Assembly (NCBI GenBank): GCA_035771165.1
Contig: JAWNZC010000469.1
Location: forward strand, 3,101,001-3,165,000
From: Paragorgia papillata
Lineage: Eukaryota; Cnidaria; Anthozoa; Scleralcyonacea; Coralliidae
Direction: 5' to 3'
DNA length: 64,000 nucleotides
A model generated the notes under the pieces. The model saw only the letters and a list, made by a program, of their open reading frames with translations. It ran no database searches and was not told the origin of the DNA. Made by a program: the position numbers and the translations under genes. Numbering within the stretch: the first letter of the stretch is position 1; every line of letters starts with the position of its first letter. Below are positions 20,782-32,455 of the stretch, one piece after another.

Positions 20782-22669
20782 TTAACATGTACGTTTTATG
20801 TTAGATTTAAAATTAGCAATAGTTTCCGAGGACTTTTGTGATGAAGAAAGGCAGTTCCAGACTTCCGCCCCTCTGTATGAGAATGCATTTTTCATATTGT
20901 TTGTTTTTGGTTTAGGTAATGTCAAATTGGCTCTCGATTGTCTTGTGTTATGGTCGTGTACGTCACTAGTATTTGTAAACATATCACACAAATAATCAGG
21001 AACCATTCTGTTTTTTACCTTGTACATGAAAATTGAAAGTGGTTGCATCCTTCGTTTTTCGAGGTTCGGAACTCCTAGCTTACTTAATATGTCAGCTGAT
21101 CGTGTCGTGTAATTCTCACGTGAGATTATTCGAAACGCCCTGCTCTGTAACTTTTGTAGTTTATCTGCTAATGTTTTCCCTAGACAACCCCATACTTGAG
21201 CACAATAATCGAAGTAAGGTTGGATTATGGATTGGTATATTGTTATTAGGGTATTGTATTCGATTATATCTCGAAGTCGTCTGAGTATACCGAGTCCTGA
21301 GGTGACCTTTTTTGAAATGTGTTCGACCTGCGCTGTCCAGCTTAGAGACTCATCTATCATTAGGCCCAACGATTTTGTCGTTTTAACTCGCTTAATTTCT
21401 AAATTACCAACATTGATAACTGGATCAAAAGTTACTTGGCTAAGCCTTTTCTTGGTACCAATTATCATATATTCGGTTTTACTGTTGTTTAGAGTTAATT
21501 TATTTGCGGATAGCCAACTTGCAACATTGTTTAAATCGCCATTCAATGTTTCTTCAATTACTTTAATATCATCACTTGCTGTTGCAATTTGGGTATCATC
21601 TGCAAACATGTCTGGTTTTGCCCTGTTTAGACACTTTGGTAAGTCATTGATGTAAATTAGAAATAGCAATGGGCCTAAACCAGAGCCTTGCGGTATGCAT
21701 GTTTTCATAATTGATGGGCTTGATGTATTACCATTCACACAACAGTACTGGGTCCTATTTGATAGATACGACTCCAGCCAGCGATGCGCTGTTCCTTTTA
21801 TTCCATAACTTGCTATTTTGTTTAAAAGTATGTTGTGGTCGACAGTATCAAATGCTTTTTTTAGGTCCAGAAACACAATCCCATTTAGTTTTCCAATGTC
21901 AATGTTTTTGTACCACTCGTTAGTAATATCCAGCAGTGCTGTAACAGTTGAGTGTTGTGGTCTAAATCCGTGTTGGCAATTTGTAAGTAGGTTAAAGTCA
22001 TGTAAATAATTATAGATTTGGTTATGAATCAGCTTTTTCCGCAATTTTGGCAACTACTGAAATAACGGATATCGGTCTGTAATTGGTCATTTCATCTTTA
22101 GCTTCAGACTTAAATATCGGAGTAATCCTAGCGATTTTCCAATCATTGGGAAATATGCCTGTTATAATGGAGTGGTTAAATATGGATGTTAGAGATGGTG
22201 CAATAACTGATGCTGAAATTTTTAAGATACGAGATGAGATACCATCAATTCCAGATGCTTTGTTGGGCCCTAAACCGTGGAGTAGTTTTAAAACATCACT
22301 TTCTAGAATTTCTTGAAAGCTAGGGAGCCCATTAACTGGATGGTTTATATCATTAAGGAAACTATCCGGTGAAATACTCGATCGAGGAATTTCGTTCGCA
22401 AGTTTTTCTCCCAGTTCAACAAAATATGTATTAAAGGCATCTGGAATCAGAGTTTCGTCAATTATTTCACCATTCCTATCTTTCATTTCTGGGATTTTAT
22501 TTTTATTTGACGTTCTATTCATCAATTCGTTGAGTGTTTTCCATGTTTGCTTTAAATTTCCTGAATTGTTATGTAGTTTGTCTTGATAATACGAACATTT
22601 TGTATCTTTAATTTGCCTATTGTATTGGTTTTTTAGCCTTTTTGAAGACGGACCAGCTATTAATTGCAT
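20782..22669 (-). pseudogene. LINE reverse transcriptase, frameshifted
   Basis: Two overlapping frames (22669-22022 and 22053-20782) code one RT domain. The first has WKIARITPIFKS and NYRPISVISVVAKIAEK. The second has HGFRPQHSTVTALLDI, VFLDLKKAFDTVDHNILLNK, IPQGSGLGPLLFLIYINDLP and the catalytic MFADDTQIA (the FADD box), then the thumb and C-terminal region ending FKSNIKRTC. The frame changes in an A-rich run near 22040. The FADD box and the PQGSxLGPLLF motif are those of CR1, L2 and Jockey clades; the exact clade is not decided. Long ORFs on the opposite strand here are shadows. Confidence 0.88.
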
Positions 22670-22677
22670 TATCTGCT

Positions 22678-23544
22678 TTAGCTTTTCTGTTTAGGAAATT
22701 GATATGGCGTTTTTTTTTCAATTAGATCTATTGTTAACCAAGGTAGCCGCTTATTGGCCACCTTCCGTCTTTTTAGTGGGGCATGGTTGTTCCAGATTTT
22801 GAAGAATTTATTCTTCCAAATCTGCCAAGATATATTTGGATCGTATTGATCCAGGTCAAAAGCATTAAAGGAATTTTTCAAGTCTTGCAAGAATATTTGT
22901 TCATTGAAATGTTTGTAATCGCGGTATTCGATTATTTTTGCATTTTCTTTGGAGAATTTAAATTTTCTAATGCCGTAAATAAGATAGTGATCACTTATAC
23001 AAACAGTTGACACTCCTTTCGAAATAATATTATTACAATTTGTTGTATAGAAGTGATCGATCAATGTCCGAGTATCTTTAGTAACTCTTGTAGCGCCACT
23101 TATCAATTGTTCATATTGATATAGTTCTGTAATGAATTTGAGTTCCGAAGCTTGGGGAGATAAATTTGCGGATAATAGGTCATAATTTACATCTCCTACA
23201 ATAATACTTTCTTTAGAGTCATTATCGATTAATTGTAAACAGTTCTCAAATCTATAAAGAGTGTCAATTGGATCATTTGGTGGTCGATACCACGTTGTAA
23301 TCAAGAAAGGTTTGACGTTTTGTTTAGTAATTTGTATTGTAAGGATTTCAATTTCAGGATCATTCAGATCATTCCGGAGTCGAAAATTTATCGAATCTCT
23401 AACGAAAAAACAGATACCACCACCAAATCTATTTCTATTTTTGGGAATCCAATTGTAACCCTGAATGGCTATTGATTGTGTTGGCACACTGTCGTCCATT
23501 CGGGTTTCATTAATCGCGAGAACGTCAATTTCCTTATCATTCAT
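22678..23544 (-). pseudogene. LINE apurinic-type endonuclease domain
   Basis: Codes an exonuclease-endonuclease-phosphatase domain: LAINETRMDDS near the N-terminus, then FGGGICFFVRDSINFR, TTWYRPPN, IIVGDVNYDLLS, TLIDHFYTTN and CISDHYLIYGI. These hold the catalytic E, the GDxN-like box and the SDH triad. The frame is open upstream of the ATG (IASLNITSLPKHIDELRICM), so the true start lay further 5' and is lost. It ends just before the RT frame because of a shift in a run of A at about 22700. Confidence 0.85.
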
Positions 23545-23738
23545 GCAGATCCTAAGTTCGTCAATATGTTTAGGTAGACTTGTTATGTTTAAGGAAGCTA
23601 TTTTGAAGCCTCGAATAGCCGGAACTAACGGTTTTTATGTTCAAATGAGCTAAATATAGTATTCAAAAACTGGATGACTAAAACTTCATTTGTGATCACT
23701 CCTACAGTATATATATATAACAATATAGCAAGCACTAC

Positions 23739-23962
23739 AGTCGTTGGCACCTAATTGTGTACACCGCCCGTCAAAACATGTTCTAAATTTAAGCCAAAGT
23801 TAACTGTTTTGAAATCAACACCGTGGGATTGGCGAGACGTGATTGGCTAAGGGCACATTCACGAATGAAAACCTAATACGTTTGCAAGGAAAACATTTAA
23901 CTTTGACGTTGATATAAAACATGTTTTGACGGGCGGTGTACACGCTTAGGTGCCAACGACTG
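23739..23962. mobile_element. mariner-like MITE (224 bp), TA target
   Basis: The ends CAGTCGTTGGCACCTAATTG and CTTAGGTGCCAACGACTG are inverted repeats continuing into GTACACCGCCCGTCAAAACA. TA flanks both sides (23737-23738 and 23963-23964). Noncoding. Confidence 0.8.
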
Positions 23963-24263
23963 TATTTGCCAGTTCAGTAACTTTGCCGTTTGGGTCTCAT
24001 GTTTCGTGAACGTTAAGGACATTTGCGAACGTTGAGTTCAGAGTTTGGCACTCAAGTCTTCAACTTAGTCATTTGCTAGACATCTTTAACAAAATCCAGG
24101 TTTTGTTGGAGGAATTTGGCCGGTTTTTGTTAATAATTTTGTGTTTTACGTTGCAAAAATCTAGCAAAAAATCACCGACTGTCGGCGATTGATGTTTCCA
24201 TTAACTGTTGTCGCATCGGCGACTGAATTACAACAATTACAACTATATGGAAACCAGGCTTAA

Positions 24264-24362
24264 TTACCACCACCACTATTGCGACCATAAAACCACCATA
24301 ACCACCACCACCACCATCATCACCACCACTATTACCACCACCATTACCATCATCATTTATTG
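24264..24362. repeat. ACC minisatellite, right part
   Basis: Continuation of the 18987-20459 array beyond the inserted element, ending at ATTTATTGACAT before the duplicated 3' flank of gene B. Confidence 0.85.
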
Positions 24363-26056
24363 ACATGGTATACTAAATCTTATAATGTTATTAAATCAAA
24401 AACTCTATTTAATATACAATTAAGAACTACAAGTTAAAATTTAATTATTTACAAGAGCAACAATGCTTGCACAGTTCATGATTTAATATTCCTATAATTC
24501 TTGTTTTCTAATATTAATCATCACAAAGGAATATTGTCAATAATCATGTGAGTAAATATTTTTCAAATTACTATATAGCTAATCATATTAAAAATTATCA
24601 TTCTGTATTTCTGAACTTCTTAAGAAGTTATTGCACTCCTGTCATTGCATATTTATCAGCGTTTGTTAATCAGTAAATATTGAAATATTATTTTGATTTA
24701 AGAAAGACCTTTATAATAAAGCCTTAATTTCCAAGGCACTTGGCCACTGAACTTATTTCTCAGGCACCAACATTTATTATAAAATAAACTAGGCTACAGT
24801 AGCTGAGGTTGTTTCTTCAATGTATGTTGTTAATTGCATGTTACTTTTTTGCTTTACACTGCTAAATAACTAAGTATGTTTAAGTAGTAACAGTTGATAT
24901 TTTACTTTAAAGATTAAGTGAAACACAACAAAATCTACCTAACTTTTGAAGTTGAAAGAAACACAAACGTGTTTAAAAATAAGCCGTTAAAATGTTGTTT
25001 TTCAACTTCGTAAAAACATATAACAAACTGCGAGAAATGCCTCTTAACAGACTTCAGTTAAAATCAAATAATTTTCCAAAAGGCTTCTGGAGGAATCGCG
25101 TTTTCCGTTCGGAATATTTTTCAGTTGGTGCTCTCCTTTTGAAATTTCTAGATCCGCTCCTAAGAGCTTTAGTTTGTGACGTTTTCTGTGTGCTGTTGCA
25201 CTGTTTTAAATTTTTGTTAAACTTCCTTTTTCTTTTTTTCTTCTTTTTCTTTACTCTGTAAGAGTTAGAACTGGGATTATATAGAGTAAGGGTTATAAGA
25301 CAACGTTTTAGGGTTGGTTGGGATAAGATTTTGTTTACCGACATGACCTAGGTTCTTTATAGCGTAAACAATTGAGTGCTGCGTACGTAGTGTTTTGGAT
25401 AATAGTAAAGTGAAAAGGTAGCAAACTGCCGAGATTTCAGAACGAAATACTGACGTTTCGAGCGCAGCCCTGGATCAGAGCTTACTTAAGAAAACTGATA
25501 AAGGGTACCACTCGAACTGACATCAGTTATTCGTTACTGTCATAAAAGGCTCTGCTCGAAACATCAGTTTTTCGTTTTTAAAATCTTGTCAGCTTGTCAT
25601 CTTTTCGTTTTATTAATCCTGTTTTCCAGTCATGGCAGAAACTGGCTTGCAGCTCGCAGCGAGTACTTGCATCTAATTAAAAAGAAGTCAGAGTGAAAAA
25701 CAAGCACTGTGAGTTAGTTTTAATTAGATGTAAGTACTCGCATTGAGCTGCGAGTCAGTTTCTGCCATGACTGGAAAAGAGGCTTTATAGGTTCTGCTTA
25801 GTCTGCTTCGCAGAGATCTCTTCGGCTCCAACACAAGGAATAGCGAGTTTCGAATATAGAGGGCCTTACAGGCAATGTAGAAAACTAGAAATACAAATCG
25901 AAAATGTTTAAAAGGTTGGTGTACTGCTGACTTGAAATACTCATTAAGGAGGACTAACGTTTTTAGCGTAGGTCCTTCGACAAAAAGAAATTTGTACTGA
26001 AATAAACGTATGTACAATATTGTTTTAAATTTCACTACACTATTTCTTTCTCTCCA

Positions 26057-26057
<1 letters not shown>

Positions 26058-26110
<53 letters not shown>
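26058..26110. repeat. uninterrupted poly-C tract of about 53 nt
   Basis: The matching position in the other units carries much shorter C runs (near 12727, 46743 and 59042). It borders CT-rich sequence. Length is probably unstable, and the assembled length may be inexact. Confidence 0.8.
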
Positions 26111-26113
<3 letters not shown>

Positions 26114-27321
26114 TCCCTCTCTTACTCCCTTTCTCTCTAATGAAGGATCTTCGCTCAAAACGGTTAGACCTGCTTCGTGAGTATATTTCAGCTGTATTCC
26201 AACTTTTTAAAAGAATCCCCCGACTGTTTGAACAAGTAGGCATGAAAATGTTGGCAAAGTCGTTGTAATATTCTCAAAAGTGCTTATATTCTATAACATG
26301 TCTTGCTACTACAAAGGATGGTTAATGTCTCTCTCTCTCTCTCTCTCGAGTATTTCATAATCCCCTTAGTATGGGGATTGCGTCAGTGTTACATACGTCA
26401 TTATAGTATATGATTAATTATTATCTATTACTAGGTTACTACAGTCGTCTATCTTGAAAATGCGTTGAATTTTATCATTTTACCGTCTTGAATGAGGACG
26501 TGAAATGGCTGCAAGCGCAGAGCAGCATGACTACTAGACGTGATTGTTGAAATATTGATTATATTTCGATGGCTTCAGACTGATTTTTTCTCATAATAAG
26601 AAGCATAATGACCTTTTGATTTAAAACTGATCTAAGATTAGAGAATTAGGATTAGTATTGTCACAATGTCACTGTGAGGTCAGTAAACCAATTTCTTCCC
26701 TGGTTTTCGAGTTCATTCAACTCTTTTTCGTCGGTGGATATTCCCAGTGAGGAGTAAAATCGTTTGGCGTTAGCCCAGAGTGAAATACGTAAGACTTGAG
26801 AGTCGAATGCCGCTTAGAAATGGTTAAGAGAAAGGTGTGAAAGTTAACTTTCTTCCTCTAAAACGTTTTCCAGTGTAGATTTGTGCTTCCTTCTAGTTCC
26901 TTGCATAGCTCTAGTGTCAGTGCTGATAATTGAAAAGTTGTTTTTTCTTTACATTCGCAGCGTGTCTGTATCTGCCATCCGGAGAAAAATTAGATTTACC
27001 GTAAAAAGTGCAAACTTAATCCAAATTAGAATTTCGGAACTTACTAGAACAAATATTTCTTCGCTCCTGAGAACTTTGAACTAATACTTTTCAATACTAA
27101 AGAGTAACACCAGGGCTGAGGAAAGAACTAAAGAATAAAACACAAATCTACACCGCAAAATGTTTTAGAAAGGAAAGATGTAATTTTTTATAGCTTTTCC
27201 CTATCAAGTCACGTCAAATTTCGATGCTCCAGAATTTTAGTTTTAGATAATTTAAAAAAAACAAAAAAACATTAAAACAGTCAGATCTAGCAGTCATTGA
27301 CAGTCATGCTACTATTTAGTT

Positions 27322-27339
27322 TGACGTCATTTGACGTCA
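27322..27339. promoter_or_regulatory. double CRE palindrome downstream of gene B
   Basis: Same TGACGTCATTTGACGTCA block and following AAGATGGCGCC as in unit 1, about 220 nt past the gene B stop. Confidence 0.4.
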
Positions 27340-27560
27340 TTATTCAAGATGGCGCCACTCGTGGTGAAATTAGCTTATACTCGCACATAATCTTTTTGAA
27401 AAGTAAATTATTTTAAAATTTCTTACAAGGCATTTTCAAAATAGACGAAGACGTTGACAACATTTTGATGCCAACTTGTTCAAATAGTGGGAGATGCCTT
27501 TTTGACATTTTCGATTGGATTTTGATATGAGGATGCGTAATGTGTTATCAGCGGTATTAC

Positions 27561-27874
27561 TCAGTAAAATACTTCTATTTCAGTTGGAGTAAAGTTGTGA
27601 CTTCCAGCCAGAAGAGATTGGGTTTGTGCAGAGCCAAGTTGGTATCCTGGGGGTAATTGATATGAGTAGCCAAGGTTGGAGGATGATCCTTGATTGTGAT
27701 TGGAGTTATCACTGATGTAGAAATCATGACCTCCACCAAAGGTTGGTCCGTAGTTAGGATAGCTGAAGATTGCAAGTTGCTTGTTGTGAACGTCGCATTT
27801 GAATGCAGGTATGTCGTCTTTATTTTTTAACGAAAACAAAAACGAGGTGTTGGACTCTTTCCAAACACCTCGAC
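27561..27874 (-). CDS. TRIM-TLDc gene B, exon 3
   Basis: Acceptor TTTATTTCAG, phase 1, stop TGA at 27561. Codes the TLDc C-terminus with NYGPTFGGGHDFYISDNSNH, QLPPGYQLGSAQTQSLLAGS and TPTEIEVFY. It is 6 nt longer than the exon in gene A, with extra residues in the GGGH turn. The frame is intact. Confidence 0.83.
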
Positions 27875-28216
27875 CTGAAATAAAATGTAAAACATTTACT
27901 CCATGTGTTCATCATATTTTCCTTTACTTCATCATTGACTTTAAAAAACATTTTAAACCAAAACAAAGAAAATTTTTAAAACAGTTCTGTCATTGAATTC
28001 TCTTGAATGTACAGTTTTAGCAGAACATTATAATTGTCTACATGTTTGATATAAAATACAGAAATAGAGAAAAAAAATTCAACTTCTAAAAACTAAAGTA
28101 AGGTTTCATTTGTTTAAAGTGTATATTTACTATTAAATATACTAATATGCTGTAATTACAATTAAAAATACTATTATAATTATTTCTTTCACTACTCTAA
28201 ATTATTTTATTGTTAT

Positions 28217-28532
28217 AGTCAAAATGGAAATACCTTCCCACTTCTTCTTCTGTAGTTTGTTGTGTATTACTGTATTTCTGTAGCCACTACCGAAGCATGG
28301 GAAATATTTTTGTTGAAAACTGTACATATAAATAGTATAATTTAGGTTTAAATGGTATTTATTGATAATACAATGGATATTTATCCCAAATTGATACCAA
28401 GAGACGAATATACATCAAGAATTGGTGACTTTTATCACTAGACTTTCCTCATGGTTCAGTAGCAGCTACAGAAATACAGTAATACACAACCAACTACAGA
28501 AGTGGAAGTGGGAAGGTATTTTCATATTGACT
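28217..28532. mobile_element. foldback element in intron 2 of gene B
   Basis: Orthologous to the gene A copy at 14679-14992, with the same arms AGTCAAAATGG and TTTCATATTGACT. Confidence 0.75.
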
Positions 28533-29077
28533 GTGCAAATTTAATATTTTTTCTAAATTATCATGTGTGGTCCTGATTCAAACTTGAATACTAAACTATC
28601 AGGAAGTCGCTGCATTTTTCATTTTTACAAAAATATCAATATTTTGGCCTATAAATGAAAATATTTTTATGAATTTTTTAATCTTGTGCTGCAACCTATG
28701 CTGTTAAACCATTGCTGCCTAGGATCTCTGAAGGTTGTTCTTTTGATAAGTAAAATCGTCTGGTATTAGCCAGAGTGAAGCAATAAAGACGTCATTTTGG
28801 CTGGCTCAGGTATCCATTAGGTTTGATGTAAAAAGGGAATTGGATGTATTTTATCTGCCAACAGACTATAAACATATTTCATTTTTGAAAATGTAGAGTA
28901 CATGACATCAAACTCTTCCACAAAGATAAGATCTCACTCCAGGATCAGGGTGGCATGGGTTACTTAAGCTGGCAGTCTTAGTGCTTGGGAGCAGCTGTGC
29001 AGACTATTGTAATTCCTGGGAAAATGATGATAAAGACTTTTTCACAATTACGTATGTTTTTTATAGCAGGCTTGGAC

Positions 29078-29321
29078 CAGGCCTGGATTCACCAATTTTG
29101 GGCCTACAGGCTAAGTGTGACGACACATTTCTAGGGTATTCCTGGAGGATGGCCCCCAGAATTTTTTTGAATTTTGGGTCTTTGAAACAGCATTTCCCGC
29201 ATTTTGAGGAGACTTTTGAGCAAAATATAAAGGTCTGAAATCCCATTTTTTAACAGTGGGCCGTCCAAATTGTGGGCCTACAGGCTATAGCCTGGTGAGC
29301 CTATCCGTAAATCCAGGCCTG
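29078..29321. mobile_element. hAT-like MITE in intron 2 of gene B, exact 8-bp duplication
   Basis: The ends CAGGCCTGGATT and AATCCAGGCCTG are flanked by identical GCTTGGAC octamers (29070-29077 and 29322-29329). Same insertion as 15542-15784 in gene A, so it was present before A and B separated. Confidence 0.85.
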
Positions 29322-29397
29322 GCTTGGACTGGCCTATCTGCCAATGGCACATGCACCCCCTTTAGAATACCTCAACTGCGCCCCGTGAACTATATTT

Positions 29398-29712
29398 GCT
29401 AAACCATAGTCAATCGAGATATGGTCTGGAAACTCAGCTAAAGTCTTTGGTCTATCTTTTTGTTCGCCTTAGTTTATGCATTTTTGTGCACGGTGCACGG
29501 TCACTGAACACATTGTATTTTAGTATAATGAACGAATTGACCAATAGCAACGTTTCAGTTCAATCACTCAACCGTGCTATTTATATATTAATAAACCTAA
29601 AACAAAGGATGTGCACGGTGTAAGGTACGGTTCAACATAAAATCACAGCTCATTATAGGCGCTTTGCCTGTTTGCTGAGTTTCCAGACCATATCTCGATT
29701 GACTATGGCTTA
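29398..29712. mobile_element. foldback element in intron 2 of gene B
   Basis: Copy of 15863-16170: AACCATAGTCAATCGAGATA at left, its reverse complement at right. Confidence 0.75.
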
Positions 29713-29974
29713 AATTCATGTTGTGTGTGGTTGCAAGGGGTAGACAGGAGAGTTGCTGTTCGGTAAGATATATTTTATTCCATTTACAGAAGCTTGTGTG
29801 CAAATTTGTCTGTCTGCGATGCACCTCAGTAGGCCAATGTCATTATTTACAAATTTATTTTTTTAACTGCACCCCTCTCCCTAATGGCAATGTCCCTAAT
29901 ACGAAGCCAGTCCAACTCTGTTTTATAGTATTGTGTTGAAACCTTTTTGAACAATTTTGAATTTAAGAACATAC

Positions 29975-30226
29975 CTTCCCAGTTCTGGTCTGTATATCCA
30001 CCAAAAATATAATTTCCAACTTTCACTAAAGTCACTGTAGGTCCCTTATTGTCACAACATCTGTGAAAATCTTTTACACCCCATCCATCTCTACCAGCTC
30101 GATAGCAAAGATGCCATTGAAACTGATCACCCAACCACTTTTCCATTTGTTTGCCATATTCGAAATGACCATTCAAAATAATTGAGGTATTACATAATTC
30201 ACCATAAACTGCTGCAGGACGACATA
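29975..30226 (-). CDS. TRIM-TLDc gene B, exon 2 (acceptor site altered)
   Basis: Codes the TLDc N-terminal half with WLGDQFQWHLCYRAGRDGW, FHRCCDNKGPTVTLVKVGNY and FGGYTDQNWEG; donor GTATGTTC is intact. The start is placed by homology to gene A. There the acceptor reads CTTATCTAG; here the minus strand reads CTTATCTAC, so the AG is gone. The nearest downstream AG (GTCCTGCAG) would remove 15 nt in frame, five residues before the TLDc core. The exon may still be used from that site. Confidence 0.75.
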
Positions 30227-30228
30227 GT
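30227..30228 (-). other. lost splice acceptor of gene B exon 2
   Basis: On the minus strand these two bases read AC where genes A (16880-16881), C (37085-37086) and D (55011-55012) have AG. The pyrimidine tract TTTTCTTTCTTATCT before it is unchanged. Confidence 0.7.
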
Positions 30229-30634
30229 AGATAAGAAAGAAAATTACATATGATTAACCCATTCCTGCCTAAGCTGGCCAATTTCAGTGCTAAAGGGCGG
30301 TGCCCTGTTTAGTGGCGTCATAAACCCTTCATCAAAAACGTCGCGTTAAAAAACGTCGCATAAAAAATGTCACTTTATACTATGGACTCTGCCACAATCT
30401 CCGAGGCGAAGCGTTAATAAACAAAGCGTTAATAATTAGCCTTGCGTGCAGACTCTACTGTTTATATTCGATGATGTAGTTTGGACGCAGCTATATATAC
30501 TAGGCTAGGAGCGCAGCTAACACCTAGAGAAATACCTCAGACCTTGTGAAGGTTTTATCTGGGGTTCAATCAACTACCACATCTACCATCTACCTTTAGT
30601 TAATTTTTCTTTCTTTTTAGTTTTATAATCTTAC

Positions 30635-31739
30635 CAACTTTTCCCAGTTTATCCAAGAACGTCGTAACATCATTGTCGTTGATTGGGGTGCTTTGATATG
30701 CAATGTTGCCATCATGAACAGGTTTCATATTCCGTGGTCGCTCTTGTTTCAGTCTTTCTATATTCTCTTCAATCATCTTTTGCGACGAAAGGATTTCTTC
30801 ATCGTTGCCTTTCTCAAGAAGGTTCTTGGCTAGATTGAAAGAACCTTTTACTTTATCCACAAGTGGTTCGTGAGTTTCTTTGTATTTCTTGTCCACTTCC
30901 TTCATCATCAGTTTCGCTTTCTCTTCCAGCTTTTGGGTTAAGATTTTTAAAACTTCTTCTTTCTGCCGAGTGATGTCTTTCTTTGCTTTCTTTGCATTGT
31001 CTTCCAGAGACTGTTTGGCATTTGATATCAACTCTAATGTGTCGTTGCCTTCCTTCAGACTTTCTTCTAAGATTGTGCAACGCGATGCTAATACTTCTCT
31101 TTGCTTCTCAGCCACTTCGTCAACCGAGAGACATGAATGATTTTGCTTGATGTGATTCAAGACCATACAATGAATACAGATCAGTTCTTTGCATGTCTCG
31201 CAATATAACTCAAGGGTCTTGTTGTCGTGTTTCTTGCAGTAAAGTTTTGCTCTGATCTTGCCTTGGTTCTCAGCTTGACTCAACTCGTTTATTGATAGCA
31301 CAGCGTGTTTCTTCTTGCTGTGTCTGTACCAAGTTTCATGAGCTTCGAAACATTTTTCGCACATGAACACCTCACAAGTTGTACACCGACTAACGGCTGG
31401 CTCTTGGCAATGAGAACATTTAGAAACCTTTGCTCGTCGTTGAATCGCCATGACGTCTAACATATTTCGGATAAAATGACTGCTCGCCATTCCTGCTACT
31501 TCATCTTTTGGTTTCAGATTAAATTCTGAACGACATGTCGGACAGTTGAATACTTCAATCTCTTTACCAGCTGCTTTCTCACGATGGCGTTTTACAAACT
31601 TCTCTAAACAGATTTTGCAAAACGAGTGTAAGCAAGGCATTAATGTTCGTGGTTCGTTCAAAGTTTCTAAGCAAATGGAACATGTCAGTAAGGATTCTAG
31701 TTGATCAACTGGAACGGCGTCGGTTGAAGAAGTAGCCAT
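30635..31739 (-). CDS. TRIM-TLDc gene B, exon 1 (RING, B-boxes, coiled coil)
   Basis: Start of a 556-residue protein if exon 2 were spliced at the ancestral site (exons 30635-31739, 29975-30226, 27561-27874). The ATG at 31739 is in ACAATGG. The RING keeps all eight ligands but has one extra residue (RTLMPCLHSFCKIC). B-box 1 (KCSHCQEPAVSRCTTCEVFM) and B-box 2 (LYCKKHDNKTLELYCETCKE) are complete. The coiled coil lacks ten residues found in A and D between EPLV and DKVKG. Donor GTAAGA leaves phase 1. The 5' flank is more diverged from A, C and D than the coding part. The exon itself is fully open, so any loss of function comes from the exon 2 acceptor. Role as for gene A: candidate TRIM-type E3 ligase with a TLDc reader. 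Confidence 0.83.
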
Positions 31740-32110
31740 TGTAGACAACGTTTTCTTCAAAAAGTCTAGTAGTTTCGTGTGTTGATACTCAGTTTATAGT
31801 TAAACTGCAATGCCGACGGAAAGCGAAAGTGTTGGAAGTCGTTGTCTCTGAATTCTCAGTAAATGGTAATACGATTCTTGGTAAACTATCAAATATCCTG
31901 GTGTGATTGGTTTTCTATTTAGATATTCCTGTTTATATTTGCATCTTTTTAACTATACACTCAGCCTGGAGTACAAAATATAGACCAGAGAACATCGCTT
32001 GCTTTTGCCAGGGAGCAAAACAGCCGAAATTGACGTGAATTCCTTGCATAACGAATTAAATCTTATTTATACATCATGGTGACACATGAAAAGTATTTTT
32101 ACTGTTGCGT
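31740..32110 (-). promoter_or_regulatory. 5' flank of gene B, partly diverged
   Basis: Only patches match the flanks of A, C and D (CAGTAAATGGTAATACG, AATATCCTGGTGTGATTGG, CATCATGGTGACACATGAAA). The TATA-like and CCAAT blocks of the other copies are not recognisable, so expression may differ. Confidence 0.35.
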
Positions 32111-32455
32111 TTACACTTTTGATCAATTCTAGCATTTTCAAAATTATTAATCTCTTGGAAAACCACGTGGTGAAAGTGTTGGGCTATTGTGATGTCACGA
32201 GCATTTCCGAGTCAAGTAGCCAACGATTACAAATAGCTTTGGTTGCCTTTGCAAACCATATGAGTCAAGAATTAGGAATTACGCTCCCCCGTTGGGTTTC
32301 TTGTTGGGCCCAACAAGTTGAGCAACCGTTGGCAAGCCGGCAGAGCCCTCTCCCGGCGCTAGCAACAAAAGGTTCTGCGAACGAACCTTGCTGAACACCA
32401 GAGGCGCATCTGGTGAAGGAATAGATTTCTAATAATTGTGTTTTTCTTGACGTAG

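Larger units (their letters stand above)
20571..23640 (-). mobile_element. CR1/L2-type non-LTR retrotransposon, 5'-truncated
   Basis: Oriented on the minus strand with an (AAT)n tail at 20571-20600, a 3' UTR of about 180 nt, and a coding region from endonuclease to reverse transcriptase. The 5' end fades at about 23640, where the endonuclease frame meets a stop. Two frameshifts at A-rich runs (near 22040 and near 22700) inactivate an otherwise well-preserved copy, so the insertion is fairly young. There is no recognisable ORF1. Confidence 0.85.
20463..24260. mobile_element. Harbinger/PIF-like element (TAA target duplication) split by a LINE and a MITE
   Basis: The left end AGCCTGGTTTCCATATAGTC and the right end CTATATGGAAACCAGGCT are inverted repeats extending through GTAATTATTGTAACTCAGTC and its counterpart. 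TAA flanks both ends (20460-20462 and 24261-24263) inside the minisatellite. Between the ends, apart from the nested LINE (20571-23640) and MITE (23739-23962), only a few hundred nt of noncoding sequence remain, so the original element was short and non-autonomous. The class rests on the 3-bp TWA duplication. Confidence 0.7.
24366..27560. repeat. duplication unit 2: 3' flank of gene B
   Basis: Second copy of the 11229-14028 block with the same order of landmarks. Two private insertions are visible against unit 1: about 24620-24855 (AGAAGTTATTGCACTCCTG...) and about 26266-26446, which contains a (CT)n run and GTATTTCATAATCCCCTTAG. The equivalent Lys/Arg-rich ORF is at 25054-25344. Confidence 0.85.

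Noticed and set aside
20798..23653. Plus-strand ORFs of 62-142 codons
   Set aside because: Antisense shadows of the LINE endonuclease and reverse transcriptase frames.
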